The notes beneath the pieces are model-generated. The model saw only the letters and a program-made list of their open reading frames with translations, was not told where the DNA came from and did not search any database. 5,744 bases of DNA from an uncultured Oscillospiraceae bacterium. GTDB lineage: Bacteria; Bacillota; Clostridia; Oscillospirales; Acutalibacteraceae. The translations under genes and the position numbers were made by a program. Position 1 is the stretch's first letter. Each line of letters starts with the position of its first letter. Positions 5,197-5,744 of the stretch are shown here, one piece after another. The stretch is from positions 1 to 5,744 of the forward strand of contig USQH01000093.1 in assembly GCA_900556765.1 (NCBI GenBank), given 5' to 3'.

Positions 5197-5744
5197 ATGG
5201 AATTCAAAAACGTAACGATCATGGATCATCCGCTCATTCACCACAAGCTGTCCATCCTCCGCGATGAAAAGACCAGTTCCCACGATTTCCGCGATCTCGT
5301 CAGTGAGATTGCCATGCTCATCTGTTATGAAGCCACAAGAAGCCTGCCTCTTGCCGATGTGGAAATTACGACGCCTATCTGCGATACCACAGTGAAGGAG
5401 CTGAAGGGTAAGAAGATGGCAATCGTGCCTATTCTGCGTGCGGGGCTGGGAATGGTGGACGGTCTGCTCCGCCTGATGCCCGTTGCCCGTATCGGACATA
5501 TCGGAATGTACCGCGACCCCGACACCCATGAGCCCCATGACTACTACTTCAAGATGCCTCCGGACATCAAGAACCGCCAGGTCATTTTGGTCGACCCCAT
5601 GCTCGCGACCGGCGGCTCCGCTTCCGCCGCGATCTCGTTTATTAAAGAAGAGGGCGCGCGGAGCATTACGCTGATGAACATCATCGCCGCGCCCGAGGGC
5701 ATCGCCGCCGTTCAGGCCGCGCATCCCGACGTCGATATCTACTG
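5197..5744 (+). CDS. upp: Uracil phosphoribosyltransferase (3' end beyond window)
   Basis: Salvage enzyme that makes UMP and pyrophosphate from uracil and PRPP; cytosolic. Codons 1-182 are visible and the frame runs open to the edge; the family is about 209 residues, so roughly the last 27, including most of the C-terminal uracil-binding loop, are missing. Visible motifs are DHPLIHHKLSILRD (10-23), typical of bacterial Upp, ILRAGLGMVDG (79-89), the flexible-loop tyrosines HDYYFKMP (114-121), and the PRPP-binding loop ILVDPMLATGGSA (130-142). The ATG at 5197 gives the canonical N-terminus; GGGAG (5181-5185) is 11 nt upstream, a slightly long spacing. It lies 96 bp after rpiB on the same strand, an association common in Firmicutes. 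Leucine and proline codons lean to CTG/CTC and CCC more than in rpiB, which may reflect expression level. Confidence 0.95.
   Translation, partial: MEFKNVTIMDHPLIHHKLSILRDEKTSSHDFRDLVSEIAMLICYEATRSLPLADVEITTPICDTTVKELKGKKMAIVPILRAGLGMVDGLLRLMPVARIGHIGMYRDPDTHEPHDYYFKMPPDIKNRQVILVDPMLATGGSASAAISFIKEEGARSITLMNIIAAPEGIAAVQAAHPDVDIY

Noticed and set aside
5188..5724. Minus-strand open frame of 178 codons opposite upp.
   Set aside because: The plus strand encodes unmistakable Upp motifs across the same span. The antisense product is His/Arg/Asp-rich with no family features.
1..5744. Searched for tRNA or rRNA genes, CRISPR repeats, insertion sequences, riboswitches and defence-type cassettes.
   Set aside because: Coding genes and short, explained gaps fill the window. 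No cloverleaf, repeat-spacer array, transposase or terminal repeats were seen.

Overview
This window looks like an ordinary housekeeping stretch of a low-to-mid-GC Gram-positive bacterium, most likely a clostridial Firmicute (Bacillota; Oscillospiraceae or a relative). The reasons are strong GGAGG-type ribosome binding sites, TTG and GTG starts, sigma-A-like promoters with TGn-extended -10 boxes, and clostridial-type MtaB, SEDS, TsaE/TsaB, RpiB and Upp proteins. The lineage is an inference from style. No marker gene in the window fixes it.

Layout. The left 3.3 kb is read leftwards (minus strand): a FtsW/RodA-type SEDS glycan polymerase (2160-3311), then an unrecognised four-helix membrane protein with a charged cytoplasmic tail (1482-2096), then the radical-SAM tRNA methylthiotransferase mtaB (10-1296). 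The right 2.2 kb is read rightwards: tsaE (3502-3951), tsaB (3932-4648), rpiB (4645-5100), and upp (5197 to the window edge, 3' end missing). The two halves diverge from a 190-bp region (3312-3501) that holds a good promoter for each direction.

How the genes work together. tsaE and tsaB encode two parts of the TsaB-TsaD-TsaE machine that makes t6A at position 37 of ANN-decoding tRNAs. MtaB then methylthiolates t6A to ms2t6A, so two successive steps on one tRNA base are encoded within 5 kb. rpiB (pentose phosphate isomerisation) and upp (uracil salvage using PRPP) form a ribose-phosphate/nucleotide pair. tsaE-tsaB-rpiB overlap by a few bases and look like one translationally coupled transcript, while upp seems to have its own promoter.

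No RNA genes, mobile elements, CRISPR arrays or phage genes were seen, and no gap exceeds 190 bp. No convincing new multi-gene system is visible. The items most worth a second look are the uncharacterised membrane protein next to the SEDS gene, a promoter-like sequence inside tsaB ahead of rpiB, a plus-strand promoter-like sequence plus nested inverted repeats at 1414-1472, and the joining of tsaEB to rpiB-upp.
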